Assembly (NCBI GenBank): GCA_015501585.1
Contig: JADNRY010000334.1
Coordinates: 1 to 64,000 of the forward strand
DNA from: Rhodocollybia butyracea
Lineage: Eukaryota; Basidiomycota; Agaricomycetes; Agaricales; Omphalotaceae
Length of the DNA stretch: 64,000 bases
Direction of reading: 5' to 3'
Part shown: positions 63,028-64,000 of the stretch, one piece after another
Layout: the number at the start of each line of letters is the position of its first letter
Position numbering within the stretch: the stretch's first letter is position 1
Notes under the pieces: model-generated
The model's input: only the letters and a program-made list of their open reading frames with translations
What the model was told of the DNA's origin: nothing
Database searches by the model: none
Program-made: the position numbers and the translations under genes

Positions 63028-64000
63028 TCAATAGTATCCAGAAACAGATAAATATTCCTTCCAATCCTGCAGTGGCAGGTCCCCAACGAAACACCTTTCA
63101 GGTTTGACCAACAAATCTTCGAAAAACTGCTCCACTATTTCGAGTACAGACTTGGGCCATGTACCATGATATTCCTCATAATCTTCTGCGCGCGTTATCA
63201 GCTTGACACGCTGTAATACACAATCTGACTGCTTTACTACCTCTTTCAGCTTGCCAAGAGAAGTGCCAGCTTCAGAATCTGCTTCCCAGCGATCATAATT
63301 AACAAGGCCAAGCAGTGCAACATCGAGTGTGGTCAACTTGGGGAGCGTAACACAGTCCCAGGCCCCGATATCGATGTAACCAGCCCTACCGATTTTCAAG
63401 TTCAAAAGTGAGGATCGACAGGGGATTTGTTGAGCACCAGGCTTCCCTTTGAAATAGAAAGATCCGAGTGTCAAGGACTCCAAACAAGGGAACACGTGGA
63501 GTAATCTGGCAAGAGATACGCCATAATAGCGGTCGAGTTCCAAGACCTTCAAGTTTCGACTGGCTATGACATCTGCATATGACTCGGAGAGCTTCGATAA
63601 ATACAGTTTCTGGAGAGGAGGGTGACACTCCAGGACTGGATTCCGGACAGAATATATCTTGTCATCATAGCATTGAACTGACAGATCTTCGAGAAGAGGA
63701 AAATGTGCAGTAGAGGAGAGTTTGAAGGGGAACATGATGTCAATACTGTACAGGTCTTCAGATGACAATGCAACCTGTCTCCATCTATGAGCCTGTGACA
63801 CCAACATTGTAACGATAGCTGGAGGACTTTGACCCATTTGTAAAGATATGGAAATCTTAATACTCATAGGTGCTGACACTCCCGATCGGAGAATGCATTC
63901 ATTCAGAAATGCAGTCACTTCAGTACTGGGTGGCGTAATAGAGCCACAATTAAGTGCTATCCTGGACCAGAAGGCTGAGTATGAAAAAGCGTTGTCTCGC
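63028..64000 (-). CDS. F-box-like family protein (F13), cut by window edge
   Basis: Frame is open from the stop at 63028 to the edge at 64000, at least 323 codons. The visible part starts inside the post-F-box block (AFSYSAFWSRIALNCG) and includes AFLNECILRSGVSAPMSIKI, SQAHRWRQVAL, FPLLEDLSV, NPVLECHPPLQKLYLSKLSE, SRNLKVLELDRYYGVSLARL, CVTLPKLTTLDV, SVLEIVEQFFEDLLVKPERC and FVGDLPLQDWKEYLSVSGYY. The N-terminus with the F-box-like motif lies outside the window. No break is seen in this part, in contrast to F10-F12 next door. Confidence 0.8.
   Translation of the reverse strand, partial: RDNAFSYSAFWSRIALNCGSITPPSTEVTAFLNECILRSGVSAPMSIKISISLQMGQSPPAIVTMLVSQAHRWRQVALSSEDLYSIDIMFPFKLSSTAHFPLLEDLSVQCYDDKIYSVRNPVLECHPPLQKLYLSKLSESYADVIASRNLKVLELDRYYGVSLARLLHVFPCLESLTLGSFYFKGKPGAQQIPCRSSLLNLKIGRAGYIDIGAWDCVTLPKLTTLDVALLGLVNYDRWEADSEAGTSLGKLKEVVKQSDCVLQRVKLITRAEDYEEYHGTWPKSVLEIVEQFFEDLLVKPERCFVGDLPLQDWKEYLSVSGYY

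Noticed and set aside
1..64000. tRNA, rRNA, CRISPR arrays or a biosynthetic cluster
   Set aside because: No cloverleaf with an anticodon arm, no array of spaced direct repeats and no synthase-type enzymes were found by eye.

Overview
The window looks like nuclear DNA of a filamentous basidiomycete, most likely an agaricomycete. Genes are split by many 45-70 bp GT..AG introns. Two mitochondrial ADP/ATP carriers carry the RRRMMM signature. Fungal multi-pass membrane proteins of basidiomycete type are present, and a large family of F-box-like proteins fills the right two thirds. I saw no rRNA, tRNA, CRISPR array or prokaryotic operon.

Layout. 1-6 kb: a TA-flanked inverted-repeat element, a decayed aryl-alcohol dehydrogenase and a spliced multi-pass membrane protein with a probable frameshift near its end. 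6.4-12.2 kb: the housekeeping part, with a coiled-coil protein gene divergent from an ADP/ATP carrier gene, then a tandem copy of the carrier that carries the shared promoter and the first codons of the divergent neighbour. 12.7-28 kb: F-box genes and relics alternate with relics of a single-span Cys-rich/Ser-Thr-rich membrane protein, and a hAT-like and a Mutator-like element are inserted among them. 28-38 kb: a duplicated segment with two copies of a seven-span-type membrane protein gene, each broken by a different nonsense codon, plus a 1.84 kb insertion. 38-41.5 kb: an F-box copy split by a 767 bp solo LTR, a deleted Ty1/copia element and a CCTAGG-rich hairpin element. 42.9-64 kb: F-box genes, an intact HSP12-type stress gene whose broken pieces recur beside several F-box copies, and an unrelated F-box/LRR-like gene on the + strand.

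How it fits together. The F-box family (about 440-490 residues) has one open F-box-like motif near residue 95-130, several conserved blocks, and a C-terminal block (GCFVxxxPxQEWK) that I cannot assign. Six copies look intact or open to the window edge and at least ten are relics. Most copies have a CACGTG site in their promoter, so promoter and coding region seem to have been copied together. The F-box repeat unit also carries a scrap of the HSP12 3' end, which suggests where the array grew from. Relics between 58.6 and 62.9 kb are riddled with one-base losses in short homopolymers, so some of the apparent decay may be consensus error. Functions of the F-box and membrane families are inferred from family resemblance only; no search could be run.
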